Shown in pieces: positions 1-4,950 of a stretch of 5,078 bases of DNA (the stretch's first letter is position 1; every line of letters starts with the position of its first letter). The position numbers were made by a program, and so were the translations under genes. The DNA comes from Helicobacteraceae bacterium (lineage in GTDB: Bacteria; Campylobacterota; Campylobacteria; Campylobacterales; Sulfurimonadaceae), in assembly GCA_030596305.1 (NCBI GenBank), contig JAUVKK010000091.1, positions 1 through 5,078 of the forward strand, given 5' to 3'. The notes under the pieces were generated by a model. The model had not been told where the DNA came from, did not search any database, and worked only from the letters and a program-made list of their open reading frames with translations.

Positions 1-357
1 ATCGGTACTATTCACGGTTCAACGACACGCGGTGGTGCAAAAGTCTTGATCAATGCTATACGAGCACTTAAAAGCGGTATAGATATCGGTATTACGCCGG
101 ATGGACCTAAAGGACCTCGTCACGAGATCGTGGCTGAGGGAATTGTGGTGATGGCCCAGAAGTCAAATGTTAAAGTCATTACACTCTCATGTGTACCAAA
201 GCGTTATTGGCAGTTTAAAAGTTGGGACCGTTTTACTATACCCAAGCCATTCACGCAGTTGGATTTCTACGCCTCTGAGCCGTTAGACCTTACCGGTATG
301 GCAAGTGAAGAGGCCAAAGCCCTGATCAAAGAAAAACTACTGGTTTACGACTATTAA
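1..357 (+). CDS. DUF374-type lysophospholipid acyltransferase, 3' end (5' truncated)
   Basis: The frame is open from the first base, so the 5' end lies outside the window; 118 codons and a TAA stop are present. Visible motifs are those of the DUF374 (PF04028) branch of the lysophospholipid acyltransferase family: GSTTRGG at residues 6-12 of the fragment, TPDGPKGPR at 32-40, SWDRF at 74-78 and PKPF at 81-84. The TTG at position 46 is an internal codon, because the GSTTRGG motif lies upstream of it. Family members are membrane-associated and are thought to acylate lipid A or phospholipid precursors; the substrate of this one cannot be read from sequence. The N-terminal part that would carry the HX4D-like acyltransferase motif is missing here. 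The gene ends two bases before the recombinase start, suggesting one operon. Family assignment is firm, substrate unknown. Confidence 0.9.
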   Translation: MGTIHGSTTRGGAKVLINAIRALKSGIDIGITPDGPKGPRHEIVAEGIVVMAQKSNVKVITLSCVPKRYWQFKSWDRFTIPKPFTQLDFYASEPLDLTGMASEEAKALIKEKLLVYDY

Positions 358-359
358 CG

Positions 360-1205
360 ATGAAACAGAGTTTGGAGCAGTACAGAAAAGAGTTTTTGCA
401 CTATTTGGAGAAATTTAGAGGTTACTCTGATCTTACACTGAAAAGTTATGATGAATCACTTAAAGAGGCCTTCAAGTTGTTAGAGGTCGAAGAAGAGGGT
501 TCACATACGACACTTAACCTTATGCCGTATCGTCTCCAAATTGCCCACCTTAAACCGACAACTATCTCTAAAAAGATCTCCGCTATGCGCAGTTTTTGCG
601 AGTACCTAAACGACCAGGGTGAGAAGGTCTCACTCAAGGCCGACGAGAGTATTAAAGTACCTGCCTCACTGCCTAAGCCCATCAGCGATGCGCACATTAA
701 AGAGGCCCTTTCTCATGCTACATTAAATGAACAACTGGTGGTCACCTTACTCTATACCCTTGGGCTTCGTATCTCGGAACTGGCATCTTTGGAGTTAAAA
801 GAGATCTCAGGTGAGTGGGTTCGTGTTATGGGTAAGGGGCAAAAAGGGCGGGATATTCCGATGTTGTCCTCAAGTTATACTTTAATACAAGAATATATGG
901 ACAAGACAGGGCCTCAACAGTTTCTCTTTGAGTCCAAGGGGACTCGATTAAGTGAAAATAGTCTAAGATATCTGGTAACTAAATGTTTTAAACGCGTCGG
1001 TCTGAAAGTCACACCGCATCAACTACGGCATTCGTATGCTACTGCTCTGTTAAACAACAATGCACGTATTGCAGATGTCAGTGAACTTTTGGGGCACGCC
1101 TCGATGTCGACAACGCAGATCTACACCAAGTTAGGCAGCAGTGTAAAGATGCAAAACTATGTAAAAGCACACCCCTTGTGTCAGGATGATGATGAAATTT
1201 CTTGA
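360..1205 (+). CDS. Tyrosine recombinase/integrase, XerC/XerD-like
   Basis: A 281-residue tyrosine recombinase, close to the usual ~300 aa of XerC/XerD. The N-terminal SAM-like core-binding domain spans about residues 4-90 (YSDLTLKSY at 22-30). The catalytic domain spans about 105-265. All six catalytic residues are visible: Arg137 (LGLRISEL), Lys159 (GKGQKGR), His220 and Arg223 (HQLRH), His246 (LLGHAS) and nucleophile Tyr255 (TQIYT). It should therefore be active in strand exchange. Chromosome-dimer resolution at a dif site is one possible role, but many Campylobacterota use a longer XerH (~350 aa) for this, so a different or accessory job is equally possible. No dif-like site was recognised nearby. 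The ATG lies two bases after the preceding stop, and the 3' end overlaps the next gene, so it sits inside an operon rather than a mobile element. The family call is secure; XerC versus XerD is not decidable here. Confidence 0.92.
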   Translation: MKQSLEQYRKEFLHYLEKFRGYSDLTLKSYDESLKEAFKLLEVEEEGSHTTLNLMPYRLQIAHLKPTTISKKISAMRSFCEYLNDQGEKVSLKADESIKVPASLPKPISDAHIKEALSHATLNEQLVVTLLYTLGLRISELASLELKEISGEWVRVMGKGQKGRDIPMLSSSYTLIQEYMDKTGPQQFLFESKGTRLSENSLRYLVTKCFKRVGLKVTPHQLRHSYATALLNNNARIADVSELLGHASMSTTQIYTKLGSSVKMQNYVKAHPLCQDDDEIS

Positions 1206-1965
1206 ATCTTATTTACCCAAACTGTTTATAACGCTGATCCCCTCAGCTAATGGTGTTTATCTCTATGGTGAGCTCCGCAAAAATACTAAACGCATCAAAC
1301 GTTATGAAAAGCAGCTTATTGAGGGGAGTACGGCTTTGGAAAAAAGGATCAGAAACCTTGAAAAAGAGAGCTCTCTTGTCTATATCTCTCTGTTGGAGAC
1401 AGAGGCCTCCCAAGGCCTTTTGCCTGATTGCCGAAATTCAGAAGCGTTTGATCTAAGCAGTGTCGAAAAAATATGTGTTGAGAACAGATGGGGGATCTAT
1501 ATCAGCAAGGATGACCTCTTCGAACGACAAAAGATGTATAAAAACATTGGACTCGACTTTCTCTTCTCACCCTTTTCGCTGCTGTACAGTTTTTATAAAG
1601 AGAGAGTGCAGCAGAGTGATGGTCTCTACCTGCTTGTTACCGGTGAGTTTATACTAAGTGCCGTCTTTAAAGAGAGTGTAATGATCTTTGGTGAGCGGGT
1701 CTCGATGCAAGATGAACTTTCGCTGCTTGATGAGTCAAAGGTTTTGGAGAGCTATATAGAAAACATACAGAAAACAGTCAAAGACTTTTATGATGCTAAA
1801 GTGGATGAGACGATGTTTATAGAGAAGATCTTTGTCGCAGATGGAGTTGACTTCGATACAGCTCTTGAGAATCGACTCGAAGAGACACTTTTTGTTGAAG
1901 TTGAAAAACAGAGTATAGATCTCTCGCACGAAGTGATCCTGTTAAGTGAAAAGGAGCTCGGTTGA
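1192..1965 (+). CDS. PilM/GspL-like pilus or secretion platform protein (tentative)
   Basis: About 257 residues, with no strong family motif. The start region has three consecutive ATGs (1186, 1189, 1192). The third is chosen because AGG at 1183-1185 then sits six bases upstream; the earlier starts would add one or two Met. The 5' end overlaps the recombinase gene. There is a charged, possibly coiled-coil stretch near residues 28-60 ([16 protein letters not shown] onwards). A later beta-rich segment ([11 protein letters not shown], then [10 protein letters not shown]) resembles the second-half phosphate-loop region of actin-like PilM/GspL proteins. No signal peptide is evident, in keeping with a cytoplasmic partner. 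The assignment depends mainly on position directly upstream of PilN-like and PilO-like genes, the order seen in pilMNO and in related competence clusters such as Campylobacter cts. Unusually short for PilM (~350 aa). Function inferred, not demonstrated. Confidence 0.6.
   Translation: MKFLESYLPKLFITLIPSANGVYLYGELRKNTKRIKRYEKQLIEGSTALEKRIRNLEKESSLVYISLLETEASQGLLPDCRNSEAFDLSSVEKICVENRWGIYISKDDLFERQKMYKNIGLDFLFSPFSLLYSFYKERVQQSDGLYLLVTGEFILSAVFKESVMIFGERVSMQDELSLLDESKVLESYIENIQKTVKDFYDAKVDETMFIEKIFVADGVDFDTALENRLEETLFVEVEKQSIDLSHEVILLSEKELG
1951..1964 (+). promoter_or_regulatory. Ribosome binding site that fixes a TTG start
   Basis: AAGGAG at 1951-1956 lies five bases before TTG at 1962. The TTG overlaps the TGA stop of the preceding gene (TTGA), so the next gene starts at TTG with translational coupling. 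No ATG with comparable spacing is present in that frame. Confidence 0.8.
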
Positions 1966-2471
1966 AACACAGCTTTATAACACCCAGAGAGAAAAAAGTT
2001 CTTGGGGCAGAGTTAACATGGCTTTTGTCTACGTTTTCTGTTCTTGTGTTTATCATGCTTGGGAGCACACTGCTTTTAAACAGTACCATTACAAGATATG
2101 AAGAAGAAGTGGCAAGTGCAAAAAGTAAAAAAGCAAAGATCCAAAGTGAGCAGCAACAGGTTCTCTCAGAAGTAAAACGACTGCAGTGGTTGGAAAAACT
2201 GCGAGAAGAGATCACCACCAAAAACAGACTCAAAAAAGAGAATGTTAAAAACTTCTTTGATCTTGTTCCGGACGGTGTTGTCCTTGAATTTGCCGAGCTG
2301 CGGGAGGGTACCTTGCGTCTAAGAGGGACGACGAGCAGTAAAAAACATTTTAACAACTCATTCCAACTCTCTCTCAGATCTCTTTTTAGTCGGAGTTCAA
2401 CAAAGTTTATTAAATTGAGAAATGGCAGCTACCGTTTCAACAATATTTCAATAACGGAGGCAAAAAAATGA
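1962..2471 (+). CDS. PilN-like inner-membrane protein
   Basis: 169 residues with the bitopic architecture of PilN/GspL C-terminal-type proteins. A short cytoplasmic N-terminus (residues 1-17) is followed by one hydrophobic segment at about 18-40 (LTWLLSTFSVLVFIMLG), then a charged coiled coil at about 42-95. The C-terminal periplasmic domain begins near 97 with the pattern FFDLVPDGVVLE...LRLRG, typical of the ferredoxin-like fold in PilN. In such systems PilN bridges cytoplasmic PilM and periplasmic PilO. The start is TTG, supported by a strong Shine-Dalgarno. The gene overlaps its upstream neighbour by four bases and its downstream neighbour by four bases (ATGA). The topology and gene order are convincing; sequence motifs are weak, so an equivalent type II secretion or DNA-uptake protein is an alternative. 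Confidence 0.7.
   Translation: MKHSFITPREKKVLGAELTWLLSTFSVLVFIMLGSTLLLNSTITRYEEEVASAKSKKAKIQSEQQQVLSEVKRLQWLEKLREEITTKNRLKKENVKNFFDLVPDGVVLEFAELREGTLRLRGTTSSKKHFNNSFQLSLRSLFSRSSTKFIKLRNGSYRFNNISITEAKK
2456..2470 (+). promoter_or_regulatory. Strong Shine-Dalgarno for the PilO-like gene
   Basis: GGAGG at 2456-2460 is seven bases before the ATG at 2468. The ATG overlaps the upstream TGA, so it supports both reinitiation and independent initiation. Confidence 0.75.
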
Positions 2472-2974
2472 GTAAATTCGCCTCTTTTGGAATGGTTATA
2501 CTTCTTTTTATACTGTTGAGTGTGGTGGTTGTCTTTGGCTTTTTTGTCTTTACACCCAAGATCAAAGCCTACCGTGCACTAAGTATAGAACAGCAGCTGC
2601 TGAGTGATGAGCTTGCAGCTGCTGAAAAAGAGTTTGACGGCCACTATAGTGCACTTCAAAATCTTCAAGAGAGAGAAAAGAGTATTGACATTGCACTGCA
2701 TAAACATTTTGATCTGGATCGATTCGAAAGATACTTAAAGCAGCACTTCTCATCATATACACTTCGCAGTATAGTAAGTGAAAAAGATGAGTTTTTTCAG
2801 ACAGAGTTGATCGTTGTACGTGCTACGATAGCAACACCTTCAGAGTATTATCGTTTTATCGATGCTTTGAATCAGTTTGAATGGGTTGTTGAGGTTGATG
2901 GGACGCAGCAGTTTAAAGGTGTAAAGGATGGGATCGCTACCCAGTTCACTTTGAAGGTTTATACCAAACTCTAA
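2468..2974 (+). CDS. PilO-like inner-membrane protein
   Basis: 168 residues. The N-terminus has a single strongly hydrophobic segment at about 8-28 (MVILLFILLSVVVVFGFFVF) followed by a coiled-coil region at about 34-75. The C-terminal half (FDLDRFERYL, then ELIVVRATIATPSEYYRFIDALNQFEWVV split over 105-145) fits the alpha/beta ferredoxin-like periplasmic domain of PilO/GspM. PilO dimerises with PilN in the periplasm and links the platform to PilP and the secretin. The protein ends naturally (VYTKL, then TAA), so it does not look truncated. It is the last gene of the + strand string; the expected pilP-like and secretin genes do not follow. Start fixed by GGAGG and ATGA overlap. Role inferred from topology and order. 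Confidence 0.7.
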   Translation: MSKFASFGMVILLFILLSVVVVFGFFVFTPKIKAYRALSIEQQLLSDELAAAEKEFDGHYSALQNLQEREKSIDIALHKHFDLDRFERYLKQHFSSYTLRSIVSEKDEFFQTELIVVRATIATPSEYYRFIDALNQFEWVVEVDGTQQFKGVKDGIATQFTLKVYTKL

Positions 2975-3005
2975 AGTTCTATCCGCCTTCATTCCGGATA
3001 GACTT
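2974..3005. repeat. Inverted repeat after the PilO-like gene
   Basis: TCTATCCG (2978-2985) and CGGATAGA (2995-3002) are a perfect 8-bp inverted repeat with a 9-base loop. AAG/CTT extends the stem by three pairs if T2977 is bulged. It begins at the stop codon and could act as a transcript 3' end or stabiliser. No U-tract follows, so a standard intrinsic terminator is not supported. It also resembles short REP-like intergenic palindromes. Confidence 0.6.
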
Positions 3006-3117
3006 GGGGTCCACAAACTTTTTTGACTTCTCAATGGTTTTGACTACTTAACCTTTCTCGTTCTACCCTCTCCTGAGGTGGAATGTATATGATAATTTAA
3101 GCTGTCTTGACTTGCCC

Positions 3118-3147
3118 TTTCTCTTTTTACTCCGCAAAAAAGAGAAA
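3118..3147. repeat. Perfect 11-bp inverted repeat beside the insertion point
   Basis: TTTCTCTTTTT (3118-3128) pairs with AAAAAGAGAAA (3137-3147) around an 8-base loop. Being T-rich on one arm and A-rich on the other, it could form a bidirectional terminator-like hairpin between the two convergent flanking genes. It ends two bases before the right part of the insertion sequence's inferred target. Confidence 0.65.
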
Positions 3148-3148
3148 C

Positions 3149-3163
3149 AGAAAAAGTTTCCAC
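3149..3163 (-). other. Right-end junction: left donor, CT core, right target
   Basis: On the - strand the element ends GTGGAAA (3163-3157), then CT core (3156-3155), then flank TTTTCT (3154-3149). GTGGAAAC matches the left donor guide at 4329-4322 of the leader RNA. CTTTTTCT is exactly complementary to the right target guide AGAAAAAG at 4362-4355. Confidence 0.82.
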
Positions 3164-3190
3164 CTTTAAAAAGTCTGAATATAGGAATAA

Positions 3191-4204
3191 TTATATCATG
3201 GCAGCAGCTTTCGAGAGTTGTTGATATTTTAAGTAGCGTTCAGGGTCATATTTTTCATTGTTTATATAAAGAGAGTGAGCTAAAAGGATCAGTTTTTTCA
3301 TCACAGCGATTTGTGCAACAGTAGAGTGTTTACCATTACTTTTCAGATGTTCGTAAAAGGTCTTTAGTTCTTGATTGAATGTTGTTGCACAGAGCACAGG
3401 CATAAAGAGTGTGCTTCTAATCATTTTATTGCCTTGTTTAGAAATATGTCCTTTTTTATTGACTGAACTGCCAGAAGACTTGGTAACAGGGTCAAGTCCA
3501 CAAAGTGCAGTTAGTTTGTTGCGAGAGATATCTGGATAACGTAGAAAAAGATAAAAGAGAGCGATACCGGCAACAGGTCCAACCCCTTTGATAGAGGTAA
3601 TGTTCTCAAAGTCATTTTTATAGGTCTTGTTCTGTTTTATAAATGTCAATATCTTTTGTGTGATCTCTTTTTCTTCCTTCTCCAGGGTCTTGATCTTAGA
3701 GCGAAGACGTTTGATAATAAAAGGGTCTTCTTGATGAAGGAGAGAGGCTTCAAGGTAGTTACTTAAGGCTGTCGTCTCTTTGATGATACGACGAAGGTAT
3801 TTGTAAAGAGACTGCAGCAGGTGTGCATCTTCATCAATATGAGGTATAGAGATGTTCTTAGGCTTGGCAATAGCACCCATCTCATGCAATAACCTTGCAT
3901 CGATCTTATCACTTTTGTTTCGATTGTCTAAGCTCTTGGAGAAAGAGGAACTCTGTGAAGGTTTGACCTTGAAGCAGTTGATAGAGTGTTCCATACTGAA
4001 GCGATCCAACAAAGTAGAATAACTTCCAGTAGGTTCATAGACAAAGATAAGTGATCGATAGTCATCTTTATATTGCTTTTTTAGTTTTGCATAGAGTCCC
4101 TTTAATCCAGCAGGACTGTTCTCAAACTCTATGTCTGTATTACGCTTAGGGATATACACTTGTAAAGTTGCTTTAGCAACATCAATTCCGATATACTTGT
4201 TCAT
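3191..4204 (-). CDS. IS110-family DEDD recombinase (transposase)
   Basis: 337 residues. The N-terminal RuvC-like DEDD domain shows Asp8 (GIDVAK), Glu57 (YEPTGSY), Asp99 and Asp102 (SDKIDARLL). The spacing equals that known for IS621 (11, 60, 102, 105). A coiled-coil region follows at about 140-190, then a helix-hairpin-helix-like segment (ITSIKGVGP, 202-210) in the C-terminal Tnp domain. The SSGSS motif at 243-247 holds the probable catalytic serine (Ser243 or Ser244), followed by GHISKQGNKMIRSTL. Together these define an RNA-guided IS110 bridge recombinase that forms a covalent serine intermediate. The ATG at 4204 is chosen because GGAGG (4214-4210) precedes it by five bases and MNKYIGID matches the family N-terminus; the open frame extends to 4294, but through the structured leader. 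No frameshift or missing active-site residue is seen. Confidence 0.95.
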   Translation of the reverse strand: MNKYIGIDVAKATLQVYIPKRNTDIEFENSPAGLKGLYAKLKKQYKDDYRSLIFVYEPTGSYSTLLDRFSMEHSINCFKVKPSQSSSFSKSLDNRNKSDKIDARLLHEMGAIAKPKNISIPHIDEDAHLLQSLYKYLRRIIKETTALSNYLEASLLHQEDPFIIKRLRSKIKTLEKEEKEITQKILTFIKQNKTYKNDFENITSIKGVGPVAGIALFYLFLRYPDISRNKLTALCGLDPVTKSSGSSVNKKGHISKQGNKMIRSTLFMPVLCATTFNQELKTFYEHLKSNGKHSTVAQIAVMKKLILLAHSLYINNEKYDPERYLKYQQLSKAAAMI

Positions 4205-4206
4205 AA

Positions 4207-4234
4207 GAACCTCCAATGATAATTGGTAGAGTTC
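4207..4234 (-). promoter_or_regulatory. Hairpin sequestering the recombinase Shine-Dalgarno
   Basis: On the - strand GAAC-t-CT-a-CCAAT, loop TATC, ATTGG-AG-GTTC forms 11 base pairs with two single-base bulges. All five bases of GGAGG (4214-4210) are paired. This should lower translation of the recombinase, a common means of restraining transposases, and would need opening by ribosomes or factors. Confidence 0.65.
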
Positions 4235-4239
4235 GTTAG

Positions 4240-4258
4240 AGCAAATATATAGTTTGCT
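4240..4258 (-). repeat. Small hairpin between bridge RNA and recombinase start
   Basis: AGCAAA (4258-4253, - strand) pairs with TTTGCT (4245-4240) around a 7-base A/T loop. It lies just 3' of the donor loop stem. It could mark or protect the bridge RNA 3' end, though no U-tract is present. Confidence 0.45.
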
Positions 4259-4267
4259 TGATCTTGC

Positions 4268-4449
4268 AGCTAAACCTAACCTATACTCGTACATACAGTC
4301 TAGAGATAAAACTCTGACTTCGTTTCCACTCAGGATTTTGGTTTAGCTATTTAACTTTTTCTCAGACTCAGTATGACTGGTCTAGCTCTCGTCCAATATG
4401 CTAATCTTAACTTGTCTACCGTTTGATAATAGTACCACCTGAGTGGTTA
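4268..4449 (-). ncRNA. Bridge RNA of the IS110 element
   Basis: About 180 nt in the recombinase leader, starting just after a TATAAT box. A 5' hairpin (ACCAC/GTGGT, 4447-4434) comes first. Target loop: outer stem TTAGCaTATT (4404-4395) with AATAGCTAA (4351-4343); left target guide CGAGAGCT (4391-4384); inner 8-bp hairpin (4383-4364); right target guide AGAAAAAG (4362-4355). Donor loop: outer stem AGCTAAACC (4348-4340) with GGTTTAGCT (4276-4268); left donor guide GTGGAAAC (4329-4322); inner 8-bp hairpin (4319-4297); right donor guide TGTACGAG (4293-4286). Both sides of the donor internal loop are 20 nt. Guides match the two flanks and two ends of this same insertion: 8/8, 8/8 and 8/8, with the fourth 7 pairs plus one G-T wobble. 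Order and size agree with the published IS621 bridge RNA (about 177 nt). The 3' end is approximate. Confidence 0.87.
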
Positions 4450-4454
4450 TTTGT

Positions 4455-4460
4455 ATTATA
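4455..4460 (-). promoter_or_regulatory. -10 box (TATAAT) driving the bridge RNA/recombinase
   Basis: A perfect TATAAT on the - strand, starting four bases inside the element end. Transcription would begin near 4448-4449, at the 5' hairpin of the bridge RNA. In the present location no good -35 lies at 16-18 bases (the 17-base position reads CTCGAA), so the integrated promoter looks weak. Confidence 0.65.
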
Positions 4461-4470
4461 CGAGCTCTCG
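4457..4470 (-). other. Left-end junction: left target, CT core, right donor
   Basis: On the - strand flank CGAGAG (4470-4465) is followed by CT (4464-4463) and element start CGTATA (4462-4457). CGAGAGCT is identical to the left target guide at 4391-4384. CTCGTATA pairs with the right donor guide at 4293-4286 with one G-T wobble. Confidence 0.82.
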
Positions 4471-4499
4471 AATCGGCTTCGAGGTCGGTAGCTACCGAC
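4467..4499. repeat. Two adjacent palindromes at the left flank
   Basis: CTCGAA (4467-4472) and TTCGAG (4478-4483) form a perfect 6-bp stem with a 5-base loop. Immediately next to it, GTCGGTAGCTACCGAC (4484-4499) is a perfect 16-base palindrome. Such back-to-back symmetry suggests a structured intergenic element or a dimeric protein binding site. The insertion's left target half overlaps the first palindrome. Confidence 0.6.
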
Positions 4500-4723
4500 T
4501 ACTTTCACTCCACTCGTTCAGTCACTAAAAACGACAAACTCCCTACGGTTAAACAATGCCGTTTTCTTAACGTTCCTTTTCTCCTTACATTCAACTCTGC
4601 AGATGCTTCGAAAAAGAGCAAGTGGTGACGCATCTATTAATGTTAAAGTTGGCGCTTTAATCCCCAGTTTTATATTCTCTCAGCAATTACTACGTGAGCC
4701 GTATTAATTTGGAGGATAGGCCC

Positions 4724-4801
4724 ATGGCTGCTTTAGAGATTGACTTACAATGTCTAAACAACAGCGTCTCTTTCTTTTTCCTCAAGGATATCTCACTATA
4801 A
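4724..4801 (+). CDS. Possible 25-residue small protein (uncertain)
   Basis: ATG at 4724 is preceded by GGAGG (4711-4715) with an 8-base spacer, the best ribosome binding site in this intergenic stretch. The frame encodes MAALEIDLQCLNNSVSFFFL and ends in KDISL before TAA. There is no recognisable family and no clear membrane segment. It may be a genuine small protein, or the surviving N-terminus of a degraded gene, since coding-like fragments follow in other frames to about 4948. Support is only the Shine-Dalgarno. Confidence 0.2.
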   Translation: MAALEIDLQCLNNSVSFFFLKDISL

Positions 4802-4950
4802 AGCTGACTAAATGTCAGGTCTGTAATGAGTAAAGTCTTATATAAAAGGCAGAAAGAAAAAGTTGAACCCATCACTATTGAATACGGTTGAAAATATTTG
4901 ATGTCAAAGAGTCTCTCTAGTTTGGATGACAGGTTTGAAAATGAATAAGT

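Larger units (their letters stand above)
3157..4464 (-). mobile_element. IS110-family insertion sequence, complete, 1308 bp
   Basis: The element carries one DEDD recombinase gene, a long left end (260 nt, 4205-4464) and a short right end (34 nt, 3157-3190). This is the layout of the IS110 group rather than IS1111. There are no terminal inverted repeats and no target duplication beyond a CT core dinucleotide: - strand CT at 4464-4463 and again at 3156-3155. The boundaries were not taken from an alignment. They follow from four guide-like matches between the leader RNA and the junctions: CGAGAGCT left flank plus core, CTTTTTCT core plus right flank, GTGGAAAC right end, CTCGTATA left end. All four agree on the same CT. 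The inferred empty site on the - strand is CGAGAG-CT-TTTTCT. The recombinase frame is intact, so the element may still be active. Confidence 0.88.
4465..4950. other. Intergenic stretch without a convincing gene
   Basis: 486 bases between the insertion sequence and the 3' end of the - strand gene. It holds the palindromes at 4467-4499 and a hairpin TTAAAG/CTTTAA at 4643-4660 with a 6-base loop. Several very short + strand frames also occur here: 4724-4801 with a good Shine-Dalgarno; 4826-4891 (MSKVLYKRQKEKVEPITIEYG begins the frame, 21 aa, AGG seven to nine bases upstream); and 4901-4948 (15 aa). Codon content of these pieces looks coding-like but they lie in different frames and are broken by stops, so they may be remnants of a decayed gene. 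No tRNA, rRNA or CRISPR repeat was seen. Confidence 0.5.

Noticed and set aside
360..1205. The tyrosine recombinase as a phage or island integrase
   Set aside because: It is embedded in an operon between envelope and pilus-like genes, with no tRNA, attachment repeat or phage genes nearby.
1817..2356. 179-codon - strand open frame opposite the PilM/PilN-like genes
   Set aside because: Ser/Arg/Phe-rich shadow of coiled-coil coding sequence; the + strand genes have proper start signals and membrane topology.
3076..3165. AGGTGGAA (3076-3083) as inverted repeat of TTCCACCT (3158-3165)
   Set aside because: An 8-bp match spanning the element end. It is outside the guide logic, has no partner at the left end and may be chance; not taken as an IS terminal repeat.
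3112..3324. 70-codon + strand open frame
   Set aside because: It crosses the right end of the element and is antisense to the recombinase C-terminus; low-complexity start from the inverted repeat.
4205..4294. N-terminal extension of the recombinase reading frame to 4294
   Set aside because: The extension runs through the bridge RNA donor loop and the sequestering hairpin. The ATG at 4204 has GGAGG at correct spacing and gives the family N-terminus MNKYIGID.
4443..4628. 61-codon + strand open frame
   Set aside because: It starts with GTG inside the bridge RNA 5' hairpin and crosses the element boundary, so it did not exist before insertion. No ribosome binding site and no known family.
4691..4715. 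Group II intron domain V-like string (GTGAGCCGTAT)
   Set aside because: The conserved GAAA-containing hairpin and the returning ACGGTTC strand of domain V are absent, and there is no reverse transcriptase gene.
4690..4875. 61-codon - strand open frame starting GTG
   Set aside because: No Shine-Dalgarno, no recognisable motif, and it overlaps the better-supported + strand start at 4724.
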